From: Nymphaea colorata
Taxonomy: Eukaryota; Streptophyta; Magnoliopsida; Nymphaeales; Nymphaeaceae
Direction: 5' to 3'
Length of the DNA stretch: 64,000 nt
Assembly (NCBI RefSeq): GCF_008831285.2
Contig: NC_045139.1
Span: forward strand, 13,932,354 to 13,996,353
Part shown: positions 36,201 through 47,839 of the stretch, one piece after another
Layout: each line of letters starts with the position of its first letter
Numbering within the stretch: position 1 is the first letter of the stretch
Program-made: the position numbers and the translations under genes
Notes under the pieces: model-generated
The model's database searches: none
Told to the model about the DNA's origin: nothing
What the model saw: only the letters and a program-made list of their open reading frames with translations

Positions 36201-38198
36201 GCATCAATTTTTGGATAAATTATGGCTTGCAATATGACTTACACAAGTAAGAAGAATAAGGAAGTGTTCATGAAGTGTGGAGAGTGTTAATTTAGTAGCT
36301 TCATTGAAGGATTTCATGGTTTTCACCCTGGTTGTAGGAAGTGCTATGTGCACATAGGAACTATGCTTTGCAAGCGAGAAACATGATGCTTCTGAAGTAC
36401 CATATTGCAAAAGGAAGTGAGCTTTCCATATTAAGGAAGCAGGGCTTGTTTTGTATGGCAAGCTAGCTTCCTATGTCATGGATATCAAAATTCCAATACT
36501 GCGAAATGCTCAACTTATTTATACTTTTTATGAAGTCTTTTGCATTTCCAGTTTTATCAAAAGTAACAATTTAATTTACCTTTTACAAAAGGGTTAATTT
36601 AGCAATTACAGAAAAAAAGCATTTTTTTTTCAGTTTTCTGTTTTTCGCCAACTTGCTTTCTTTCCATTTCTAGTTTGCTTCATGTCTTGTTTCTCAATTG
36701 CTTCATATTCCAGTTTGATTCCTGGTCCGCTTCTAGTTTACTCTCCACTTCATATGGCCTAAAATTTTAAGGTCTCTTTCGCTTCTTATGGCTCATGCCT
36801 AAATATTTAGTGGTTTGATACCACTTGCTACTTGAATGGAATCTTCTTGAGATGCATTTGCAATAGAAAATATATAAGAAAGTTTGACTTATCTTGGATT
36901 GATGGAAGTGAAAGAAATGCATACAGATAAGGAGAATCTGTTGTCTCTTTGGATGAGCATGAGCTTCCCGGTTGATAGTGGGTTTTTCTTGATATGGTTG
37001 AGAGAAGAGACAAAGCAAAAGGTTGAGAGAAAGTGCACACACAGAAGAGAGAGAGAGTATATATGTATGATAAAATGATACATATGTTTTGCTCTATATA
37101 TTAACTACCAACAGCATACATATGTAAATTTTGAGCCTCTCTCTTTATAAATTATGTCTTTTCTTTGATTTTGGTAAACGAAAGAAAAACCATGACTAGT
37201 CTGTGTCCTCAAGTTCACTTGCCCAAGTCACTTAGTTGACTGTTGGTCGATCACATACCAAATCACCATATTCTCAATCATTGGATATACAAATCTGACG
37301 TATCTCTGATGATTGAACACTAATGATCTAAGGGTATGCCTTGTATTTTGTAATCCCTTTCTTTTATGTTTGTCCCTGTTTTATAATATTCTGATACTCT
37401 CTGTAGTGATAACTAATAGCTTTTGGTCCCTCTCTGTGTGGTGGGGGCACATTGCTAAGCAACATAAAATATCTATCTATTTTGGTGCTGCATTTAGACA
37501 TTGCTCTAACAATCCTGCATAAGAGAGTGAACCTCAAGGGGTTTAGCAAATGCATGGGAGCTAAAAACAACATTGAGGTTTTTTGCGATATCGATAAGCA
37601 GTGGGGACTCAGCGACTAATTTATAAAGATTGCATGTCTCTTCAATAATAAACCAGAGCTACAAATACGGTAACGTATAATAATTAATCACATGCTTCAT
37701 CACATGATAAATTCTCTTGTGGAGCATAGTTTCACACCTATATTCACAAAATTGCCATTTGGCATACTTTGCTTCTACTAGGACTAAGATGACTCTGGAT
37801 ATCGGTTTACCATAATTGGTTTAGTTATTCTGGTAAATGACTGGTTTGATTGGAATTGCTTGAGAAAGCTTTGTGGTTGGCAGCCAAAGGTTTCAGGTAG
37901 GAGTCAATTTAGTTCATGGTTTCCTTGCTTTGATGTCATAGATTTGCCAGCACAAGATTTTCAATTTCATTATGCAAGTATAACATGTGCATGTGCTCAT
38001 TCTGTGTATTTCCATGCCTGCACACATTTGTACACATTTTTAGAAAGGGAGACAGAGATTTGGTTCTATATAAAGAAATATATTTTATCAAGTTGTTAGC
38101 TCATCTGTTGCTTATTGGCCTTGTAATTTTTCTTTGTTTCTTAAAGCAAATCCCCTTGTGTGCTTTTACATTTTTCACGTGCACCTTTATTTTTTCAG
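33205..38198. other. Long stretch without a gene, possible first intron of the PLATZ gene
   Basis: Five kilobases of AT-rich DNA with no supported coding region. If the leader near 33.1 kb belongs to the PLATZ gene, this is its first intron, closed by an acceptor TTTTTTCAG at 38,198. GA-rich runs lie at about 35,630-35,690 and 37,040-37,060. Some short segments resemble decayed retroelement sequence but no LTR pair could be shown. Confidence 0.35.
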
Positions 38199-38230
38199 TG
38201 GATGAAAAAGCTTGGCATTTTCTTGTGAAA

Positions 38231-39615
38231 ATGGAATATGCTTTTCCTCTGTCAAGCAGTGACCTTACGTGGTTGGAGAAGCTTTTGAGAACAGAATTCT
38301 TTGTTGACTGCTCTGTTCATGGCCTACTGAAGAAGAATCTGTTCTGCATCCACTGTGGTACTTCTCTGTGCCATCAATGTGCTCTGAAGCATTGTTCACA
38401 TCCCCACCTTCAGGTTGCTATTCTTCATTTCCTATTCTTTTTCTTTCTTTCTGAAGTGGAAAAAAGTCACTCCAAAGAGTTCAAACTACATATTTGTTTG
38501 TCCAAAAATGTGTAAATGCACAAAAGTTTCTGTAAATGAGTCATATTTGATTGAATTATGATTTCAACACAATATTCGGATCATGGGAGGCCCTGAGGAT
38601 ATGAGTTCATTTTAAGTTTCTTTCTTTCATTTTCATATTTTGTTTTTTGCATCAATGTGTAAGCAATACATTGGTTTCCTCCTTGCCATTGCTGGAGCTT
38701 CAGCTGGCCAGTTAATGATGGTGTATGTTAGATCTGGACCTTTAGACGAGTTGGTATTAATTTCTGAGGAGCAGTAGTCAATTCTCTTTGTGAAATTTCT
38801 CATTTGTTTGTGTTAGTGGGTTCATTTGATGTGAATTTGGTGTTAGTGGAGGCTTGACCTACTTTTCAAGGTAAGAGGGTAAACTTTTTGGTCCAGTAGT
38901 GTACTTATGAAGATTTGGCTAATAGAAACATATTTCTTGACCTAATTGCTGATTTGTTAGATGAATCAGTCTAAAATCAACTAATTTTTTGTTAGATTTT
39001 GAGGTTTAAGACTTTAAGTGATTGAATGACGGCTATGTCACCTGGTCCACTAGAAAACTCGGGCTGGTTATATCAGGCTGGTGATTATTCAGTTAGCGAG
39101 ATAATATTGTGGAGACCATGGTCCAGAACTGATCCTTAATTTTGTGGATTCAATCAATAACAGGCAGTTCCACTGGGCAATGACATTATCAAACGCTTTC
39201 TTAAATATGTTTTAGAGTTTTATGTACTAAGGCTAGAATCAATCAACATCATGGGATTTATGAAGAATGGGGGGATCGAAGTATTTTGTGTAACTTTGTT
39301 CACAACCCCAGTATTAAACTGTCACCATATGAATATTAATTTGAGTTTGCTTGTCCAGTGGCTCCTTATTGGGCTAGTCAGGCAAGGTTATGTGACTTTA
39401 ATTAGCTATTCCAATCATCATATGATTCTGGAAAAGTAATCATATGTTGCTGCAGATATTATTAACAATACCTTTGCTTACTCTAATTTTCAGATACGAA
39501 GGTACTTATACCATGATGTTGTCCGTCTTGAGGATCTGAAGAGCTTGGTTGACTGTTCCCATGTGCAGGTCTCTCGCACTTGCTTCTGTTGTGTGCTTTT
39601 GTAGATTCATACAAG

Positions 39616-39696
<81 letters not shown>

Positions 39697-42600
39697 CTGG
39701 AAAGCTCCATATTGAGTTGATGAGGCATAACTTAAGTTTTCTATGGGATATGGAGATTGTATTTGGGCAGTTTGTTTCATGGAAGAAAAGAAAAACTCAA
39801 GGGTAGGCTTTTCAATTAGAGTATCTGATGCATTCAAGTGTGTAAAATATAGGTATATATGTACATACGCATGCATATGTATATGTAATTTGGTTGATCT
39901 TGGGTCCTGTACATTTGGTATTGGTAGTTGTGATTGGCCACATTTTCAAAAGTCTGTTGGTCAAATCGGATCCTTTGTGCACACTCATCATAGTCTGTTT
40001 GGGAGGAATAAATACTTGGGTTATGTTTTTCTTTACAAAGATGTAAGGTCTTTCAAAACTTGAAATTTGATAACCCAGGGGGTTGAGCCATTGATTTTTG
40101 AAATTCATTAAATGCCTATCTTTGAGGTTTGTCACATGGGTGCACCTAAACTGCTGCTGTACCTGTCTCAATGCTGGTGCTGGTGCAGGTACTATCCGAC
40201 GTGGCATGTCCAGTGTGGTAAGCCAAATGGGGCCAAAACTAACTATTTTAAATGTGCACTTGACAAACTATCCTAATGCAAAAAGTTTATAATGACTTAA
40301 ATGTAAAATATAGATAAATAGGACTGTTAAGCAGTTAGTTAAGCGTATAACAGATTATAAATATATATTTATAATATATACTTTACCTGCACTGGCGCCT
40401 AAATTTTTTTTGAAACATGCTGCATCAGCATCAGCACCCGCACCTATGTGATGTGATGTAGGCTATGCGGTATAGCCAGACCATAGAATAGTGGGTTGCT
40501 ACTAAGCAAATGAGTTAGACCACATCCATCTGGTCGAATTCCAAAAGAGAATGTGAACAAGTTGAAGAAATCTCAAAGAAAATGACCCATGTGCTCCTAC
40601 CTATGACACACATGTACATGGTTTGGGAGTGGCATTTTCAGAAAAACAGGTATGGGTGTGGTGTGGGTGTATACGTAGATATATGCATACATGCAGACAG
40701 ACACACATGCATGCATGCCATGTTCCATAGTTTCAAAAAACCAGCTTTCACAAGCACAAGAAAACATGTTCAGAAGGTATATGTTTAAAACATGTGGAAG
40801 CATAGTTTCCAATTTTGCTAGTTTTTGTTGACTAGGTTTAAGTTTTGTGGTACTATCATTTTTTTTGGTAATGTAGTCTATGAATGCTAAAATTGGTTCT
40901 AATTCTAACTCATTCTAGATTATTCTCACCTCTATCATCACGAGTGGAGTAACATATAATTGGGCTTTCTGAAAAATATAGAAGGTTGAAGAGAATAATC
41001 TTCAGCTTAATTTTTTGCCTAGCTCCCCTTCTAATTTTTTTTTTTTCAAATTTGTTTATTTGGTGATGCATAAGCCGTGTGCCTGAAATCTTGCCCTTTA
41101 TTTTACCTCCTGCTTCTTTCAGAGATATATTGTTAATGGTTCCCAGGCCGTGTTTCTTAACCATCAAGGCAGAACGGGGCAGCGGCGAGGTATAGAAAAT
41201 TGTTGTCAGTCATGCAATAAGATTCTGCAACAATCTTATCAATATTGTAGCATAGCTTGTAAGGTTGAGTTTCTTCTCATTCTTCTTTCTTTGAATTTCT
41301 CTTAAGTACATGTCTTCTGGAGATTTTATATTTCTTCTCAACCCCTCCTTCCTCCTCCTCTCATTGACTTTTACATAATCATCAACGAATCAAAATATGG
41401 CAGGTGGGAGGCACTATAGTATCATCTGGTATAATTATGGAGATCACACAATAACAGGAAATAGAGTATTTGTCAAAAATTGCCATCGCAGATTTCCCTT
41501 AAACATTTGAAGGAATATAAATTTTATTATAATGTGTTGGCATGTACTAATTGCGGAATCTCAACTAATTGTCTCTTTAATATGTTATGGTTACATAAGT
41601 TTCTGTCTAGACAGCTAATAAGCTGTAAAAATGGAAAGTATTTTGTAACCAAATATTATTATCAAATATGGTAAAAAATATAATTTATAGATGGCAGATG
41701 TTATCGTGCTTTTTCCTGCTCAATTATGCAAAAGGTGTCAAATTTCAGCAGCGGCATAAAGGTACAATTAAAAATATATTGTTGCATGGTGCAAAAACAT
41801 ACCTTCCTCATTTTCTTCACCTAATTGATGGCTATTAAGTTATTAGCTGCCATTCTTTTCTATGTCATGGCTGTATTTAAGAACATTATCTGAGTGAAGC
41901 TGCTTAAAAAATATAAACCCCCTGAGTTCGTTTTTCATGATAATTTTATGTTATTTGTTTCTAAAACAAGCAGAATCGTTCTATCTAGTGATTTGGATGT
42001 TTCTATTGGCTTCCAACTGAAAGACCTTCCCTTGTTGCCAGTCTTGTTATTCTTGCATAGGCTACTTGTTTTGTGAAACGTGTGCTCAACTTTTACCAAT
42101 CAATTTTGGTTGTCTCACTTTAACACATAGTGGCTTTTTCAGTTAGACAGCTTCCCTTCTTTGCTAGTCTCTTCTTCTTCCATATTCTGCATCTTTTACA
42201 TAGTTTCCCTTGGTCAACTTCTGACGTTATTTACATGCTATTCCAACTACTGATTTTTATGGTTTTTGTTTTTTAAAATTGGCTTACCTTTGCATTTACT
42301 TTTGCTTGTACAATAGGCTCTTTAGTCTTTAGATATAAACAGTCTCGGAGTCTGATCAATCTTCGGTGAAGTATTAGACTATTAGTTGCTTCATCTATTC
42401 ACCTCATCTACTCTGTTGTTCAAATGTTATTGCCTATAACTTGCTGCCATATTTATTGGTAAGAAAAAACCCACTGAATCAGCGATAAGCAAAATTATGC
42501 CTCGTTGATATTTTATCCATATGATTTTTCTTTAGTCACAGTCTTTTTCATTAGTCAACCTATTGCTCATGAATTCCAAGTATTATCGGAAGGAAAGGCT

Positions 42601-43092
42601 GCTCTGACAAATTTGACGTGAGACCAACATTCTTGCTTTTTTTTTTTTACCAATGCAACTTAAGGTGTCTATTTGTCAATTGCTATAAGTCGGCTGTTGT
42701 ACGTTCAATTGTCAGTAGGTAGATGCATTTGTTGGTCATCTGGCCATCTTGTCTATGCTTTCTTCAAATGCTTTTTATACAAAAAGTATTTATATACATT
42801 TCATATAGTCGCTAGTGGAAAGAAGCCTGCAAGGATGAAATTTGGCAACTTCTCTTGTTCTGAGATTTCTAACCATTTGACTGATCCGTTAATTACCGTC
42901 CACCAGGCAGAGGCTGTTCCAGAGCAATTGGTTCAGCAAGCACCAGGCATTTACTTGCAAAATGATTCATCTTCAATCGCTAGCTCAAAAGTAACAGAAG
43001 TATCTGACGATGGTGATACATGTTCTCATGGATTGCAGAAGTCTACTTTGGGGAGGAAAAAGGGCATCCCCAAGCGATCGCCTATGTTTTAG
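38231..43092 (+). CDS. PLATZ zinc-binding transcription factor
   Basis: PLATZ proteins are plant-specific, zinc-dependent DNA-binding proteins that bind AT-rich DNA and mostly repress transcription. Exons: 38231-38413, 39494-39568, 41123-about 41258 (or 41263), and about 42809-43092. Motifs in order: WLEKLLRTEFFVDCSVHG, then LFCIHCGTSLCHQCALKHCS, IRRYLYHDVVRLEDLKSLVD, CSHVQ, RYIVNGSQAVFLNHQGRTGQ, and CQSCNKILQQSYQYCSIAC. The expected Cys/His ligands of both zinc clusters are present. The first ATG in frame is 38,231 (MEYAFPLSSS), with an acceptor 32 bases before it, so the leader is spliced. The last intron is ambiguous: the strong donor T|GTAAGG keeps frame but removes the final conserved Cys-Lys, while AAG|GTTGAG keeps them but needs another acceptor, such as 42,864. 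The C-terminal part ends in a basic run (GRKKGIPKRS-like). Confidence 0.87.
39619..39692. repeat. (AT)37 microsatellite in a PLATZ intron
   Basis: Uninterrupted AT dinucleotide run of 74 bases, starting 50 bases after the donor of the second PLATZ coding exon. Such runs are highly length-variable and can form cruciforms. Confidence 0.95.
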
Positions 43093-45029
43093 ATCTTGTA
43101 GGATTTTAATTTGATCGGGCAAGCTGCAATAGGTGTACATCCCAGCAATCATGATGCTATCCATGAGATGGTATGACAATCATTTATTGGGAGAATTTCC
43201 CACTGAAAATGAGGCGCTACTTTGTAGATTGTATGAAGATCTTCACCAACTGGCATATGCCGTAAATTAAGATTCTTCTTTCTTCTCATATTCACGGTCT
43301 GGAATTCTGAGATTTAAGCCAAAATTTATAATCTTTGTCTGATCGCACATTTAGAAGTTTAGTAGGTAGCTCAGTGTGTATGATATGCATACAGAAGGTG
43401 CGCTCATAAGGTTATTGCATTTTCTGACTAAAAAATCGTGGCAGGTTTTTGGATAATAAGGTTTCAGTTTTGTTCTTTCTGCATATATTTGTGACTTTTT
43501 GTTCATCTTCGTCACATTGGATGAGTGATGACCAAGTCCTCTTGCCATATGGATGATTTCTTTGTAAATGGTCTCCTTATAGTCCTCTACCGTGTGGTTC
43601 GCCCGGCTAAGATTCTATTATTTCCCACTAAATATACTCATTGTCGGGAGCTTGGACCTTTTTTGTTGTAAAAAAAACAAAAAAAAAAGTAAATTTTTAT
43701 GGCGGCATAATTTAAGAAAGTTCAACTGCATTGATTCTTTTATAAACCTAGGAAGGAGAAACGAATGGTGCGCACTATAATGATACCTTTTATATTCATT
43801 ACGCTATAAGGAAAGTACATAAAAGGGCGCCCAACAAATGAACGATTATTACTGCCTAAGTTTGAACATCATAGATATATGGGAGATCAAAATTTCAAGT
43901 TAATTTTCAAAAGGTTGCCTTTCCACAAAATGTTAAAATGGAGAGGTAATCATAAAATTGGACCTTTAATCAACATTGTTTCTGAAAAAGAAAAATGTTC
44001 TCATGCCACGCAGCTATTTTTACTTGTCCATTTTAATGTTTGAAAACCGTTGAGAAGCGGCTATGTGGGAATTATCTTGAAAAGTTGGGCGCCTGTTTGA
44101 TCAAATTCAAAAGTTAAACAGCCATTTCTTGATCATTCTTTTTTTGGCAGCTTTTGTAAGAGAAAGTGGTAGAAGTGGTTAGTACCATTTTGAGTGATCA
44201 ACCGTTTGGTATCTCCAAGACATGAACATCATGAGAAATTTGTTGAGGTTACGTGAAATAATATTTAAAAAAAAATACTGATAAGACATATCGCGATATT
44301 TAATAAGTCTCTGGGTCTGCACTTTGTCGTACCTAAATCATGAAATTAATCAAAACTGGCTACAAATTTGTCAAAATCATAGCTGAAATTAGGGAGTATT
44401 TTTATACGAACTTGACTAGGTTTAAAATAAATAATCTCCGTTCTTCGCTATAAACTTCTAAACGTATGCTTTTCGAAAATCTGAAAGTATGCCGATTAAT
44501 AAATAAATAAATGAGTGAATAAATCATTTAAATAAATAAAAAAATTAAATATTTATATAGAAAATCTTAAAGTATGTCTAAACGAGAAACATGACATATG
44601 GAATGAAATAAAAAGATTTTCCCAGACAGCTAAAACAGGCTGGCACTCTCGGGACAAGTATTTACTAGAATTTCCGTAAATCTTTTCAAAATTTGAATTA
44701 CTTACTATGTTTATTTTATATGTTTTTTAATGCAGGGCTGCATTTAGGCGGAGGTTGCAAAGACTTTCAAATCTTGAACTTCTTGTTGCCTGTACGTTGA
44801 GAACAAGTAGGAGGCAGAGGTTTCCTCTCTCGTTTCAGGAATAAAATAGTCCTCGACAAATTTGATGGTCAATTCCGAGTTTGAGGAGCCATAAAATAAA
44901 ATGCCAATTGTGAAATTTAGAGGTTTTACTTTTTACCGGGCAAATTTAGAGATCCGATCCATTCAAAGATCTGTTACATAAACCTGAGCATAGTGCTGCA
45001 CTGCATATCCTTGCGCGATTCCCATTTTG
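43093..45029. other. 3' flank of PLATZ and intergenic DNA
   Basis: About 1.9 kb, AT-rich. The first part is presumably PLATZ 3' UTR. No reading frame, RNA gene or transposon can be supported. The last 100 bases are the proximal promoter of the OBERON-like gene. Confidence 0.4.
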
Positions 45030-45039
45030 CCCTAAACCC
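45030..45039 (+). promoter_or_regulatory. Telo-box-like motif before the OBERON-like gene
   Basis: CCCTAAACCC, matching the plant telomere-repeat unit that often occurs as a telo-box near transcription starts, lies about 47 bases before the ATG and is followed by CT and (CTC)n tracts (45,048-45,085). This context is typical of constitutively expressed or cell-division-linked plant genes. Confidence 0.45.
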
Positions 45040-45085
45040 CCGCGCCTTCTCTCTCTCTCATTCTCCTCCTCCTCCTCCTCCTCCC

Positions 45086-47839
45086 ATGGTGGATCCTGAA
45101 TGCAGAAACCCTGACGGAGCCCTAAGTCCGAGGCAGAAGGTCTGCCGGGCGGGCAACGCCTCGTGTTCCGCCCGCTCTTTTCCGCCGACGGTAGACTGCG
45201 ATGTCTGTTGTGCCGAGCCGTCCTTCTGTCGTGATTGTTGTTGCATTCTCTGCGGGTCTCCTGTAGATTTCTCGCTCGGCAGCTCCTGTTTCATCCGGTG
45301 CGAAGCGCGGTCGCTAGGCGGTGGTGCCGCCGGACCGGTGTGTGGTCACGTATCGCACGTCCGCTGCACAATCGCCTCGCGCCTTGGAGGCTCCGTGGAG
45401 TCCGTCGGCGTTGACGTCGGATACTACTGCAGGCGTTGTGATCAGAGGACCGATCTTGTCGCGCACGTCTATAACATGCTCCGTTCGTGTCAGGTTTCTG
45501 GATCGAGCGATGGCGTTGAAGAGTGTCTTGGTTTGTGCTTGGGCCTCCTCCAAGGGGCCAAGTGGTTTGGTGCTATGGCTTGGGCTGCTGGCATCCAGTC
45601 GGCTTTGAGGAAGGTAAGATTCTTTCTGTCCGTGGTCGTTTCGTTTATCACGTTGATACTATGATGCTTAATTTTGTGTGTCCATTATCGGATGCAATAT
45701 CCAAGTACATTATTTCCATCAGCGTTACTCTAGAATTTGGCGTTTTAGTACGGGTCTCGTGCTCTTGGTTCTTTCGATCCAAACAAATCAATGCGAACAA
45801 GAGCGGAAGAATGAAGGTTGCTACCGCCAGTGTTAAACGTTGTTACTGTACTCCTACCTGCGCTCCACGTTTCCGTATGAGAAAATAATCAAAATTTGCG
45901 TCACATACTGCATTGCTGTTCTTTCTTGTCTCTGTTCATTTTAATGCCTTGTAAGGTTTAATGCTGTTAGAAGACAGTTGACGACAAATTTCCAAGTGAT
46001 GCGATTCTGTAATATCTCGTTTGATGGGTGTCCTTTACCCTGTTTATGACTTTTGGACTTTTTGAATTGTCATACGGAATTTATGTGGCTCTCTTCTCCG
46101 GTTAAGAATATTTTGTAGTTGCATAAGGTCTGATTTCTATTCTTATGTTTTACCAAGCTTATGTCTTCATCCAACTTTCTGCAACTAACGATGTGCCACG
46201 ATCTCACATCTACCTATTCCTTGGTTGAGTGAAAGCGAGATGGTGGATTCGGTGTGTCCTATCTGTATTATTTTCCTTTTTCCTTGTTTTCTGTTTGTCT
46301 TTGGTTTTGACGGATTTCACAGCCAGCCAATCCCTTTTTAATCTCCCAACATGTTCAGCCGAAAAGTTATAGACTTATTGGGCCAAATGGAAGGCAAACC
46401 TTCAATTGTGAAAACTTGTCTTCTTTTGGACTTAGATTTTGTCTCTTGCCTATGGCTTGTGGGCTAGCTGGATAAAGTTTTCCTCAGGTGGTGTTGGATG
46501 ACCTTATATTTGAATCTGATGGTGCTTATTTGTTTTCCGTGTAAGTATTCAAAAGATGCGAATGAAGCACAACTTCCAAGGCCCTAAAAAGTCAAGTCTT
46601 CAAATGTCGACTCCTAACATGGTGTTTGCATAGGCTGTTGACAAGTATCTCAGAGAAGATTACCATGGTTTGGTATCTATAACCAGAGTAATTTACAATA
46701 GCAGATAACTCGACTGGATGACAAGTGACTTTTTCAGATGACAACTGATGGCTTGCCATTTGGTGGGGTTTGACCATGTCATTTGTTTGTTGCTCTTGTG
46801 TTTTGAAGAATCTTTTGAGAATGTTGTTTATATGCAGTTAGTTTGTTTACCTCTAGAATATACCGCAGTCGTGGAACATAAAAGAATGAGTCCTGTAATG
46901 AGGAATCACAGCAAAAATGACTTTTGTGCATGTATTTTATTTTGTTTTCTACGGGACTCTTGGTTCCTTTTCCAAAGATACATTTTTCTCATTTTTAGGG
47001 TTTGTCAGCTCAAAGAAGGGAGGCCACTTATTGAAGTTTGGGACCTGGAAGACAGATGCAGAACACCTATAGCAGGTTGGTTTTGCTACAAGCAGTTCCG
47101 TTTATGTAATTTACTGTAGCATTTTGGATCTCCTTGTTCATTTATAAGGACTTGAAAGTGCACTCCTTTCTGATGTTGGACACTTCGGTGGAAATATATT
47201 TTTCTGCATCTCCTGACGCTTCTGTTTTAGCACCGTTAGGCTGTATCTTTAATTTTATAAACTTATAAGGAGTTACGTTTGGCATTTTTGTAGTTTATGT
47301 CTGATATAGCCATTTTGCAAGACTTTTACTGATTTTATGGTGCAAACACTTCAGTAGAAAACACTCAACTTGACAGCCAAGAACAGAAGGCGGAACTTCA
47401 AAAGAGCTTTTCAACTTATGAAGAATCAGAAGGCAAGCATTTAAAATCTTCAATGAGTGTACTTAGTGCATTTGATGTTTCTAAACTTCATAGTGTTAGA
47501 ATTTTGATACAATGGTGTATGCAGAAATTACTTATGGGGATGCCCAAACGGTAGCCATCTTATTAATAGCCATTGTTGATCTTTTCCTTCTTTGATTCTT
47601 TTTGTGGATGGGAAATAGGTAAAGTGAAGCCTGATGCTGAGGAGAGCTGTGCGTCACCTAAGAAGCCAAAGAGGAAGATTCAACATGTACTTGAAAAGAA
47701 GCGCATTAAAACTCGACATGGTTCCCGTAACAGATATTTGGTACAGATGCAGGATCCACCTGGATCAGACAGCACACGGATTTCGGAAGCTAAATTGAAG
47801 AAAATTAAAGCAGACGTTTCAAATGACCAAATACACTGA
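45086..47839 (+). CDS. OBERON-like PHD-type zinc-finger protein, 297 aa
   Basis: Probable nuclear zinc-finger protein. Exons: 45086-45613, 47009-47075, 47355-47432, 47619-47839, all joining in frame. Residues 38-119 hold a Cys/His cluster of PHD (OBERON) style: CDVCCAEPSFCRDCCCILCG, then CFIRCE, CGHVSHVRC and YYCRRCD. The segment after it (RTDLVAHVYNMLRSC) and a helical region lead to a basic C-terminus with KKPKRK near residue 240 and KKRIKTRHGSR, a likely nuclear localisation signal. The ATG at 45,086 has a good context (CCCATGG); an in-frame ATG at 44,993 is less likely because it lies before the telo-box. The third intron appears to start with GC (GAAG|GCAAGC); reading through instead would end the protein about 34 codons later. 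I am sure of the zinc-finger type but not of the exact subfamily. Confidence 0.82.

Noticed and set aside
35429-37630. Possible decayed LTR retrotransposon (primer-site-like TTGGTATTAAGAGC near 35,570 and two similar stretches near 35,800 and 37,360)
   Set aside because: No paired LTRs, target duplication or gag/pol coding remnants could be shown; the similarity is short and AT-rich.
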